A program made the position numbers and the translations under genes. A stretch of 64,000 nucleotides of DNA from Bacteroidaceae bacterium (lineage in GTDB: Bacteria; Bacteroidota; Bacteroidia; Bacteroidales; Bacteroidaceae). The DNA is taken from NCBI GenBank assembly GCA_902362595.1, contig CABIXF010000011.1:1-64000 (forward strand), given 5' to 3'. How positions within the stretch are numbered: position 1 is the stretch's first letter; every line of letters starts with the position of its first letter. This document shows positions 1-6,598 of this stretch, piece by piece. Under the pieces are notes generated by a model. That model made no database searches. It saw nothing but the letters and a program-made list of their open reading frames with translations, and was not told the origin of the DNA.

Positions 1-129
1 CACCGTAAGGTGGCATGGCGCCGACAGCCGAGCCTACAGATAACCGTGGAGAAGCTGGATAACGACCTCACGATGCTGGGCGACAAGTTGAGCAAGTCAT
101 TCGGTAACATCAAGGTGGCAGGGATATGA
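1..129 (+). CDS. C-terminal end of an unidentified protein (partial)
   Basis: The first frame is open from base 1 and stops at TGA 127-129, giving 42 residues of a protein that begins outside the window. The tail is charged and ends KSFGNIKVAGI. I do not recognise the family. Its stop overlaps the next ATG (ATGA at 126-129), so the two genes are probably translationally coupled in one operon of the mobile element. The partial length prevents any functional call. Confidence 0.5.
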   Translation, partial: HRKVAWRRQPSLQITVEKLDNDLTMLGDKLSKSFGNIKVAGI

Positions 130-497
130 AACGGGCAACAATCACGATGGACGGAAGCGGCAGGGTTGCCGTACCGTCCGATATAGCCAATGTGTGGATG
201 AGCGAAATGGAGTTGGTAACGCTGTTTGATGTAATCGCCCCGACACTCCGTGCCGCTGTCCGAGCCGTGTATAGGAGCGGAGTGTTGCAATCTTGCGAAG
301 TGGAAAGGCGCATCAGGCTGCCAAACGGTTATTATTTGGAAGTGTATGCGCTGCCAATGGTAATGGCACTGGCTTTCCGTATCAACACATCCAATGCCGC
401 AAGAGTGCGTAATGTCTTGCTGGAAAGGCTGTGCTTGCGAAAAGACAGACAAATGCTTTGGCTTTCGTTAGGTAACAGCATATCGTGTAAGTGTTAG
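126..497 (+). CDS. Small hypothetical protein of a mobile element
   Basis: A 123-residue protein coupled to the upstream gene by an ATGA overlap. The N-terminal half (about residues 5-55) looks like a small helical, possibly winged-helix DNA-binding unit, with a repeated pattern of short helices around MSEMELVTLFDV. The second half contains RLPNGYYLEVYALPMVMALAFR, split here as RLPNGYYLEVY and ALPMVMALAFR, a pattern reminiscent of phage or RhuM-like accessory proteins; this is inference only. No catalytic motif is visible. It is followed by a strong terminator at 548-590, so it closes the upstream operon. Function unknown. Confidence 0.5.
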   Translation: MKRATITMDGSGRVAVPSDIANVWMSEMELVTLFDVIAPTLRAAVRAVYRSGVLQSCEVERRIRLPNGYYLEVYALPMVMALAFRINTSNAARVRNVLLERLCLRKDRQMLWLSLGNSISCKC

Positions 498-547
498 CGA
501 GTGCGGTTGCGTGTCACTACGCCCATGCACTCACACAATCCAAGTCT

Positions 548-590
548 GCCCGAAGAAGTACCATTTTCCGCTTCTTCGGGCTTTTTCTTT
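548..590 (+). terminator. Rho-independent terminator
   Basis: A perfect 11-bp stem, GCCCGAAGAAG (548-558) with CTTCTTCGGGC (571-581), is followed by a T-rich tail to 590. It ends the operon that contains the 123-aa gene and separates it from the primase gene. Confidence 0.85.
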
Positions 591-699
591 TCGCCTTTTG
601 ATGACTGATATTGTCCATCTTACTGCATTTTCTTATCCGTCGGTTTCTTTTGCGCCGTTCTGCATAGTTTTACATATCAAGGTTTTAGCCGTCCTGCCG

Positions 700-707
700 T
701 AGCTTTG
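700..707 (+). promoter_or_regulatory. Bacteroidetes -7 box for the primase-helicase gene
   Basis: TAGCTTTG matches TAnnTTTG. A start near 713 is expected. The 5' UTR then holds a short hairpin, GCCGAC/GTCGGC at about 728-745. No good -33 TTTG is seen at the usual distance. A short overlapping frame opens at ATG 713 and stops at 797-799, inside the primase start region. Confidence 0.5.
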
Positions 708-768
708 CAACCATGTTTAATCCACCTGCCGACAAGGTGTCGGCGGCACTAAAACCTATATTTGAAAC

Positions 769-1962
769 ATGGAAAAGAAAGAAGAATTTATCCGTGTAGG
801 CACCACGCTCTACAAGATTGTGAACCAGCCCCGCATTGACGGCGGCTATGTGAGGAGACGCATCGCATGGAACGCCGAGACCCTGCGACAGGACTACGGC
901 AAGGACTACATGGCGGGCATCCCGAAGTATGACGGTTTCTGCACCGTACCCGACCATGTAGGCTACCAGCCCGTAGTCGGCAAGTTCCTCAACCTCTACG
1001 AGCCGATAAGCCATGTTCCCGTGCCGGGCGATTTCCCCTGCATTCGCTCGTTGGTGGAACACATCTTCGGCGAACAGTACGGGTTGGGCATGGACTACCT
1101 GCAACTGCTGTATCTGTATCCCGTTCAGAAGCTGCCCATCCTGTTGCTCGTGTCCGAAGAGAGGAATACGGGCAAAAGCACGTTCCTGAACTTCCTGAAA
1201 GCCGTATTCCAGAACAACGTGACGTTCAACACCAACGAGGACTTCCGCAGCCAGTTCAATTCCGACTGGGCGGGCAAGCTGCTCATCATGGTGGACGAGG
1301 TGCTGCTCAACCGCCGTGAGGACAGCGAACGGTTGAAGAACCTCAGCACCACACTATCCTACAAGGTGGAGGCTAAAGGCAAAGACCGTGACGAGATAGG
1401 CTTCTTCGCCAAGTTCGTGTTGTGCTCCAACAACGAGCATCTGCCCGTTATCATTGACGCAGGTGAAACACGCTATTGGGTGCGGAAGATTGTGCCGCTA
1501 CGGAATGATGATACCGACTTCCTGCAAAAACTGAAAGCGGAGATACCCGCTTTTCTTCATTTCCTGCAACACCGGCAGCTATCCACCGAAAAAGAAAGCC
1601 GAATGTGGTTCAACCCGAAGCTGCTGGAGACGGAAGCCCTGCGGAAGATTATCCGAAGCAACCGCAACCGTTTGGAGATAGAAATGACGGAACTCCTGCT
1701 CGACATCATGGCAAGCGTGGGCGTCAGTTCTGTTTCTTTTTGCCTCAATGATATTATCCCGTTGCTCGTCTGCTCGCAAGTAAAGGTGGAGAAGTCGCAG
1801 GTTCGGAAAGTGGTGCAGGAATGCTGGAAGCTTACCCCTGCATCCAATTCGCTTTCCTACACCACCTACCAATACGACTACAACCGTGAATGCCGTTACT
1901 CGCCCGTCAGGAGGATTGGACGCTACTATCTGGTAAGCAAGGAACAGTTGGAAACACTCTGA
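769..1962 (+). CDS. Primase-helicase family protein (SF3/DUF5906-type ATPase)
   Basis: A 397-residue protein expected to act in replication of the mobile element. A Walker A motif, SEERNTGKSTFL, lies at about residues 129-140 and a Walker B, KLLIMVDEVLL, near 170-180. A polar residue run, FAKFVLCSNNE, fits motif C of superfamily 3 helicases. The N-terminal 100 residues are short and carry no visible primase catalytic triad, so priming activity is not shown. The C-terminal 100 residues look like a winged-helix domain (SQVRKVVQECWKL). Proteins of this type commonly sit beside MobV relaxases in Bacteroides mobilizable elements, as here. Iteron-like repeats begin six bases after its stop codon. 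Confidence 0.8.
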   Translation: MEKKEEFIRVGTTLYKIVNQPRIDGGYVRRRIAWNAETLRQDYGKDYMAGIPKYDGFCTVPDHVGYQPVVGKFLNLYEPISHVPVPGDFPCIRSLVEHIFGEQYGLGMDYLQLLYLYPVQKLPILLLVSEERNTGKSTFLNFLKAVFQNNVTFNTNEDFRSQFNSDWAGKLLIMVDEVLLNRREDSERLKNLSTTLSYKVEAKGKDRDEIGFFAKFVLCSNNEHLPVIIDAGETRYWVRKIVPLRNDDTDFLQKLKAEIPAFLHFLQHRQLSTEKESRMWFNPKLLETEALRKIIRSNRNRLEIEMTELLLDIMASVGVSSVSFCLNDIIPLLVCSQVKVEKSQVRKVVQECWKLTPASNSLSYTTYQYDYNRECRYSPVRRIGRYYLVSKEQLETL

Positions 1963-1967
1963 TATTT

Positions 1968-2127
1968 TGATGAAATGATGAAAGCATATATAAACATAAA
2001 GAATGACAGCGACTTACATTCTCATCAAACGCTCAACAAAAGGATTGGGCTGATGAAAAGAGAAAGGCAACACAACGCCGCTCATCGCTTTTCTTTTGGC
2101 GAGCGGTTTGATGAAACGCTGATGAAA
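1968..2127 (+). repeat. Iteron-like TGATGAAA repeats, candidate replication origin
   Basis: Five exact direct copies of TGATGAAA lie at 1968-1975, 1976-1983, 2051-2058, 2109-2116 and 2120-2127. Related CATCAAA words occur nearby on the other strand (around 2025 and 2166). They follow directly after a replicative helicase gene, so an origin recognised by that protein is plausible. The gap 1963-2542 holds these repeats, the inverted repeats listed next, and no convincing gene. Confidence 0.4.
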
Positions 2128-2373
2128 GGTTATTGCATTAGCTGTCTGTATATTAGACTATCCAATCATCAAATCATCGGAATTTCAGCCCTTATCAAGT
2201 CCGCAGGGGAAACGGCAACACCATCCCTGTCTGTATGCTGTTGTGCCGACAGGCAATCATGCCGGCACAACGGCACAGAATATCATACAAGGCTGGCAAA
2301 AAGAAAAGGGCGACCAACATCCGCCGACATCATCGCCGACACCGCCGCAGGCTTTTGGGAACGAAAAGCCATA

Positions 2374-2434
2374 GCTCATTAGGGCGTTTTCTTCACTCAC
2401 CGCTGACGCTAATGCTAAAAACACCCCAATGAGC
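2374..2434 (+). other. Inverted repeat upstream of mobV, candidate oriT
   Basis: GCTCATTAGGGCGTTTT (2374-2390) pairs with AAAACACCCCAATGAGC (2418-2434) with two G-T or A-C type differences, leaving a 27-nt loop. It sits about 110 bp before the relaxase start, where MobV-type origins of transfer normally lie. No nick-site match can be proven from sequence alone. Confidence 0.45.
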
Positions 2435-2435
2435 C

Positions 2436-2467
2436 AACGGGGTTACACCCCTCTGGACACCCCCGTT
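2436..2467 (+). other. Second inverted repeat in the putative oriT region
   Basis: AACGGGG (2436-2442) is complementary to CCCCGTT (2461-2467). It adjoins the larger inverted repeat and may be part of the same transfer origin. Confidence 0.3.
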
Positions 2468-2542
2468 TGCCCCGTGCGGCACGACCGCAGGCGGACGGAT
2501 ACCGACAAACAATTTGTAGAACCCAAAAAACAAGAAACAAAC

Positions 2543-3268
2543 ATGGGATACATAAGCATCCAAATCAACAAGGCGAAAGGGTCGGCTGACACGGGCGCAT
2601 CCGACCACATAGAACGCAAAACAATGCCCAAGAACGCCGACCCCACACGCACCCATCTCAACCGTGAACTGGTGGAGTTCCCCGACGGTGTGGCAGACCG
2701 CACCGAAGCGATAAGCCACCGCATCCACACGGCAGGCATCAGACGAAAAATTACTCCCGACCAAGTACGGGCAATCCGCATCGTGCTTTCGGGTTCGCAT
2801 GAAGATATGGTGAGAGTGCAGGACGAAGGCAGGCTGGGTGAATGGTGCGATGACAACCTGCAATGGCTGCACCGCACATTCGGCAGGGAGAACACCGTTT
2901 CGGCAGTGCTGCACATGGACGAACACACGCCGCACATCCATGCAACGGTCGTACTGATAGTGACGGGAGAGCGCAGGAAAGCCAAGAAGAAACAAGCGGA
3001 CAGCAAACGCACCTACCGCAAGAAAGCCAACGCCGTGCGTTTGTGTGCCGATGACCTCCTGACCCGTGAAAGGCTTGTCGCTTACCACGACAGCTACGCC
3101 GCAGCGATGGCGAAGTACGGATTGCAGCGTGGCATACGAGGTTCGGAAGCACGGCACACAACCACCGCCCAATACTACCGTGACCTGAAACGGCAGACGG
3201 GAGAGCTTGAAGCCAACGTGCAGCAGTTGCAGACCGAACGCCAACAGGCAAAGCAGGAACTTGACTAA
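2543..3268 (+). CDS. MobV-family relaxase, N-terminal part, cut by a nonsense codon
   Basis: MobV (Pre/Mob) relaxases nick one strand at oriT and carry it during mobilization. The 241-residue reading frame from ATG 2543 contains the catalytic histidine cluster HMDEHTPHIH at residues 124-133 and an N-terminal THLNREL patch, both typical of the family. The frame has no ATG further upstream in a sensible context; a longer frame back to 2429 would run into the oriT repeats. The gene stops at TAA 3266-3268, but the same frame continues without interruption to 3913. The context GAC TAA GTC AAA AAA suggests an AAA-to-TAA change. The relaxase domain is intact, so residual nicking activity is possible. 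Confidence 0.8.
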   Translation: MGYISIQINKAKGSADTGASDHIERKTMPKNADPTRTHLNRELVEFPDGVADRTEAISHRIHTAGIRRKITPDQVRAIRIVLSGSHEDMVRVQDEGRLGEWCDDNLQWLHRTFGRENTVSAVLHMDEHTPHIHATVVLIVTGERRKAKKKQADSKRTYRKKANAVRLCADDLLTRERLVAYHDSYAAAMAKYGLQRGIRGSEARHTTTAQYYRDLKRQTGELEANVQQLQTERQQAKQELD

Positions 3269-3331
3269 GTCAAAAAAGAAATCAAGTCGGAGAAGCTGGA
3301 AGCCGCCAAGACCGAGGCGAAAGCGGCACTC

Positions 3332-3913
3332 GTGGCAAAAGTAGGTTCTCTTTTGGGTAGCGGCAGACTGAAAGAGTTGGAAGCCGACAACCGAACCTTG
3401 CAAGGCGAGGTTGCCGCCCGTGACGAGAGTATCGAATTATTGCAAAAGCAGATGGAGCGGCAGCAGGAGGAACACAGCCGCCAATTGGTGGAACTGCAAG
3501 CCAAGTACCGCAGGGAAATGGCGGACAAGGAAGCGGCACACCAAGAGGAAGTGTCATTCCTAAAATCCATTATCCAAAAAGCCAAGAAATGGTTTCCGCA
3601 GTTTCAAGAGCTGGTGTATATGGAGAAGTTCTGCCTTAAAGTCGGCTTCAACGAAAGGCAGACTGCCACGCTCATCAGCGGCAAACCGCTGTTCTACGAG
3701 GGCGAGCTCTATTCGGAAGAGCACAGGCGGAAGTTCACGACCGAGGAAGCAGGCTTCCAAGTGGTAAAAGACCCGAAAGACAAGTCCAAGCTTGCACTTG
3801 CCATCAACGGGCAAGTGATTGGAGAGTGGTTCAAGGAGCAGTTTGGCAGGCTGTTCTCATCCGTTAAAAGGACGGTTGAACCGCTTAGGAGAGGCAAGGG
3901 CATGGGATTATAA
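3332..3913 (+). pseudogene. C-terminal coiled-coil part of the interrupted MobV relaxase
   Basis: This 193-codon stretch is in the same frame as the N-terminal fragment (distance divisible by three) and is separated only by the TAA at 3266-3268. It begins at a GTG or, more likely, is simply the read-on part of the original gene. It is rich in E, K, R and Q with heptad spacing up to about residue 95, a coiled coil, as in MobV C-termini. Without the stop the protein would be 456 residues, a normal MobV length. Independent translation from the GTG cannot be excluded. Confidence 0.7.
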
Positions 3914-3990
3914 ACAATACCAACGGAAAAATAGCAAGTTTGTGTTTGGGGCAGACCAAAACCGCTTGCTATCCTCAGTTGGTTCAAACG

Positions 3991-4554
3991 TCATTTTATT
4001 TGTGCCCGAATCCTACTCAAACTTGCCTGTGTGATGCCTAAATAGGTGGCGATACTTCCTAACGGCAACCGCTGTAACAAATCAGGCTCTTTCTCCAACA
4101 ACTCGTGATACCGTTCCGAGGCGACGGCTGACAACATGGAAATCAGCCGTTCCTCGGCAGCAAGCAGTTCCATTTCCGCATAACGCCGTCCCCAATTGGC
4201 TATGTGCAAATCCTTCAAGAATAACTCTTTCAGTTTTTTCCTTTCCAATACATATAAGACAGAATTTTCCATCAGCTCCATTGTTTCATACCCCGGTTCG
4301 TCATTCACATATCCTTTCATGGAAACAATAGTCGCCCCTTCCTTGCCGACCCAAAAGGTAATTTCTTTCCCCTCTACCGAAGTATAGGCGCGGACAATGC
4401 CTTTCTTGATGAAAAAGATGTCTTTTTCTATCTTGCCATATTCCAACACTTGGAATCCTTTTGGGTATGAGACTTCCGTCAGGCATTGCCGCAACTTGTC
4501 CAAAGACGCATCCGGCATGGCATATCTCTGGTTGATGATTTCCTTTATATCCAT
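3991..4554 (-). CDS. Crp/Fnr-family transcriptional regulator
   Basis: A 187-residue regulator with an N-terminal cyclic-nucleotide-binding-like beta barrel (about residues 25-115, VLEYGKIEKDIFFIKKGIVR) and a short C-terminal helix-turn-helix ending GSIATYLGITQASLSRIRAQ. The usual effector-binding residues of CRP are not evident, so the ligand is unknown. It is divergent from the SugE-like/MFS exporter pair and probably controls it through the repeats at 4625-4662. Its -7 box lies at 4574-4581. It sits on the mobile-element side of the window and may be cargo. Confidence 0.85.
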   Translation of the reverse strand: MDIKEIINQRYAMPDASLDKLRQCLTEVSYPKGFQVLEYGKIEKDIFFIKKGIVRAYTSVEGKEITFWVGKEGATIVSMKGYVNDEPGYETMELMENSVLYVLERKKLKELFLKDLHIANWGRRYAEMELLAAEERLISMLSAVASERYHELLEKEPDLLQRLPLGSIATYLGITQASLSRIRAQIK

Positions 4555-4573
4555 AAGTCATTTTGTTGTGGTA

Positions 4574-4581
4574 CAAAATTA
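4574..4581 (-). promoter_or_regulatory. -7 box of the Crp/Fnr regulator gene
   Basis: On the minus strand this reads TAATTTTG, a full TAnnTTTG match, 20 bp before the ATG at 4554. Confidence 0.55.
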
Positions 4582-4624
4582 TAAAATAGCGCACAGAAAC
4601 AGCTGCTAACGGCTGTTTTTTTGT

Positions 4625-4662
4625 CAAATGCAAAATCCGTTTTTACCAAATGTAAAAAACGG
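4625..4662 (+). promoter_or_regulatory. Paired direct-repeat operator in the divergent promoter region
   Basis: CAAATGCAAAATCCG (4625-4639) and CAAATGTAAAAAACGG (4647-4662) are direct repeats whose starts are exactly 22 bp apart, two helical turns. They lie just upstream of the exporter promoter and are the likely binding sites of the divergently encoded Crp/Fnr regulator (inference). Confidence 0.45.
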
Positions 4663-4678
4663 TTAGAAATTACTTGCT

Positions 4679-4686
4679 TACTTTTG
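4679..4686 (+). promoter_or_regulatory. -7 box of the exporter operon
   Basis: TACTTTTG matches TAnnTTTG and lies 25 bp before the ATG at 4712. Confidence 0.55.
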
Positions 4687-4711
4687 CACCCGAATTTAAT
4701 AAATCATAGGT

Positions 4712-5038
4712 ATGAATTGGATAATTTTATTTTTGGCAGGATTGTTTGAGGTAAGCCTTACATTCTGCTTGGGAAAAACGAGAGAGGCATCAGGTATTGG
4801 TTTTTATCTGTGGGGAAGCGGTTTCTTGGCTTCCACGGTATTGAGTATGGCATTACTTGCCAAAGCGGTTCAGACTTTGCCTTTGGGCACGGCATACGCC
4901 ATTTGGACGGGTATCGGAGCGGTCGGCACGGTCTTGATTGGGATATTCGTTTTCAAAGAGCCGGCCACTCCCATACGGCTTTTCTTCCTGTTCACGCTCA
5001 TTGCCTCCTTGATTGGATTGAAAGTTGTGTCATACTGA
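4712..5038 (+). CDS. Small multidrug resistance family exporter, SugE/Gdx-like
   Basis: A 108-residue, four-helix membrane protein, the usual SMR size. The essential membrane glutamate is present at residue 13 in AGLFEV. The stretch LPLGTAYAIWTGIGAVGT is the SMR signature and is closer to the SugE/Gdx branch, which exports guanidinium or quaternary ammonium compounds, than to EmrE. No partner SMR subunit is present, so a homodimer is expected. It is followed after 12 bp by an MFS gene with a strong ribosome binding site and is likely controlled by the divergent Crp/Fnr protein. No guanidine riboswitch is recognised upstream. Confidence 0.85.
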   Translation: MNWIILFLAGLFEVSLTFCLGKTREASGIGFYLWGSGFLASTVLSMALLAKAVQTLPLGTAYAIWTGIGAVGTVLIGIFVFKEPATPIRLFFLFTLIASLIGLKVVSY

Positions 5039-5045
5039 AAGGAGG
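5039..5045 (+). promoter_or_regulatory. Strong Shine-Dalgarno site before the MFS gene
   Basis: AAGGAGG lies five bases before ATG 5051. Such perfect sites are uncommon in Bacteroidetes genes and it decides the start at 5051 rather than the ATG at 5054. Confidence 0.6.
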
Positions 5046-5050
5046 AATAA

Positions 5051-6256
5051 ATGATGAAATATGAATTGAGAGAAAACCACGGCATTCCGGCACCTCTGCT
5101 GGCTCTGATGGCAGTCGCTACCGGGCTTTCCGTTGCCAACTGCTACTACAACCAGCCTTTGTTGGGCAGCATGGCAAAGGATTTTGGGGTAAGCGACTTT
5201 TCTGCCAGCATGGTTGCGACATTGACCCAGATAGGTTATGTAGTCGGACTTGTGTTTGTCATTCCGCTTGGCGATTTGGTTTCACGAAAGCAGCTGATAT
5301 TGACCAATTATATCATTTCATCGTGCGCATTGCTTGCCATAGCACTTGCCCCTAACATCTATTGGGTGTGGGGCGCATCCTTGCTTGCCGGAGCATCTTC
5401 GGTTATGCCGCAGTTCTTCATCCCGTTGGTGTCTTTCCATTCAGCACCAGCACACAAGGTACGCAACGTGGGGATTATACAGTCCTGTCTGCTCATAGGC
5501 ATTCTTGGCTCACGGGTGTTAAGTGGTTTCCTGGCTGATATGTGGGGATGGCGTTCCGTCTATTTTGTGGCTTGTGTGTTTATGCTCGGATGCTTTCTTA
5601 TGATTTACAAGATGCTTCCCGTTCTGCCTGCTCGTTCACGTGAAAATTATGCGGGTCTGATGAAATCCTTGTTGCGTCTGCTTGCCAAATACCCGTACTT
5701 GCGTATCGCTTCGTTGAGGGCGGCATTGGCTTATGGCTCGTTCTTTGCGTTGTGGAGTTGCCTTGCTTTCCGGATGAAGCAAGAGCCATTCTTTGCGGAT
5801 GACGATATTATCGGGGCACTCGGTTTGTGCGGATTGGCAGGTGCGTCTACGGTTGTATTCATTAGCGGCTATATCCAGAAGTACGGCGTAAGGTTCTTCT
5901 CCATTGTCGGGGGATGTGTTATCTTGGCTGCATGGTTGTTGGCATTTTTGGGAAATGACAGCTACTTGTGGATGATAATCGCCATCCTTTTGATTGATGC
6001 AGGAATGCAATGCATCCATTTGTCAAATCAGACCAGCGTGGTCTCCCTTGACGCATCCGCCATCAACCGAGTCAATACCGTTTATATGACCATCTACTTT
6101 CTGGGCGGTTCTGCTGGTACGTTCGTTTCAGGTCTGTTTTGGCAACATTACGGATGGGCAGGCGTGGTAGGAGTAGGAGTTGCCTTTACCGTGGCTTCCT
6201 TGTTCGTTAATTGCTTCCAACCAAGACTGCATAAGGATGAATGCTCAATATTCTGA
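5051..6256 (+). CDS. MFS transporter (drug/metabolite exporter type)
   Basis: A 401-residue protein with about 12 hydrophobic helices. It opens with NCYYNQPLL in helix 1, a sequence typical of a branch of putative exporters. A loop 2-3 motif, GDLVSRKQLI, matches MFS motif A in degenerate form. It shares an operon with the SugE-like gene (12-bp gap) and is probably regulated by the divergent Crp/Fnr protein. Substrate is not predictable. The strong Shine-Dalgarno and the position beside mobilization genes suggest transferred cargo. Confidence 0.85.
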   Translation: MMKYELRENHGIPAPLLALMAVATGLSVANCYYNQPLLGSMAKDFGVSDFSASMVATLTQIGYVVGLVFVIPLGDLVSRKQLILTNYIISSCALLAIALAPNIYWVWGASLLAGASSVMPQFFIPLVSFHSAPAHKVRNVGIIQSCLLIGILGSRVLSGFLADMWGWRSVYFVACVFMLGCFLMIYKMLPVLPARSRENYAGLMKSLLRLLAKYPYLRIASLRAALAYGSFFALWSCLAFRMKQEPFFADDDIIGALGLCGLAGASTVVFISGYIQKYGVRFFSIVGGCVILAAWLLAFLGNDSYLWMIIAILLIDAGMQCIHLSNQTSVVSLDASAINRVNTVYMTIYFLGGSAGTFVSGLFWQHYGWAGVVGVGVAFTVASLFVNCFQPRLHKDECSIF

Positions 6257-6301
6257 CTAAAATAATTTTTGGAATGATCCTTTCAGTCTGAATATTTTTC
6301 A

Positions 6302-6309
6302 TACCTTTG
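6302..6309 (+). promoter_or_regulatory. -7 box upstream of a 47-codon ORF
   Basis: TACCTTTG is a full TAnnTTTG match, 31 bp before ATG 6341. The non-genic stretch 6257-6598 also contains the small ORF and the mcrB promoter; no attachment site could be recognised although an element boundary is expected about here. Confidence 0.45.
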
Positions 6310-6340
6310 TACCGTAAGAGTTTCCCGAACAAGCAAAGCG

Positions 6341-6484
6341 ATGCAGACCACGGCAATTAGAACGGTTACCAACTCATTACCCGAAAACGAGGTAATTCTT
6401 CTAACTCTCTTGATTTCAAAGAGGTATATTCCTTATACAGATTTACGGAAAATCTTTGAAATAACCTTGCAAAACGACAAATGA
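6341..6484 (+). CDS. Possible small protein of 47 residues, unknown
   Basis: An ATG-to-TGA frame of 47 codons beginning MQTTAIRTVTNSLPENEV lies 31 bp behind a good -7 box, upstream of mcrBC. No family is recognised. The opening MQTTAIRT resembles the opening MQTTATRT of the DUF4942 protein at 59780, which may be chance or a shared translation-start context. It could be a truncated remnant of an accessory gene left at the element boundary. Moderate doubt that it is translated. Confidence 0.3.
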   Translation: MQTTAIRTVTNSLPENEVILLTLLISKRYIPYTDLRKIFEITLQNDK

Positions 6485-6531
6485 GATTAATAATAAGCGC
6501 TCATATCCAACAAACTATTACGGCTTTTTTC

Positions 6532-6539
6532 TAACTTTG
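6532..6539 (+). promoter_or_regulatory. -7 box of mcrBC
   Basis: TAACTTTG matches TAnnTTTG and lies 59 bp before the mcrB ATG at 6599. Confidence 0.5.
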
Positions 6540-6598
6540 TTTCCACTATTTTATGAATCATCATTACCCGCTATACTTTATCAAACAACTATGAAAAT

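Noticed and set aside
511-702. A 63-codon frame after the terminator
   Set aside because: It contains the terminator hairpin and ends at the promoter of the next gene; composition is not protein-like.
713-799. A 28-codon frame overlapping the start of the primase gene
   Set aside because: It would be almost leaderless from the predicted start site and has no recognised similarity; kept only as a remark in the promoter entry.
1975-2382. A 135-codon plus-strand frame between the primase gene and mobV
   Set aside because: It runs through the iteron repeats and into the oriT-like inverted repeat, has low-complexity composition and no recognisable family; more likely non-coding.
2393-3403. A long minus-strand frame opposite mobV
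   Set aside because: It is the complement of a gene with clear relaxase motifs; no motif of its own.
4555-4711. Guanidine riboswitch upstream of the SugE-like gene
   Set aside because: No structured leader is visible; the region is short and holds direct repeats and a promoter instead.
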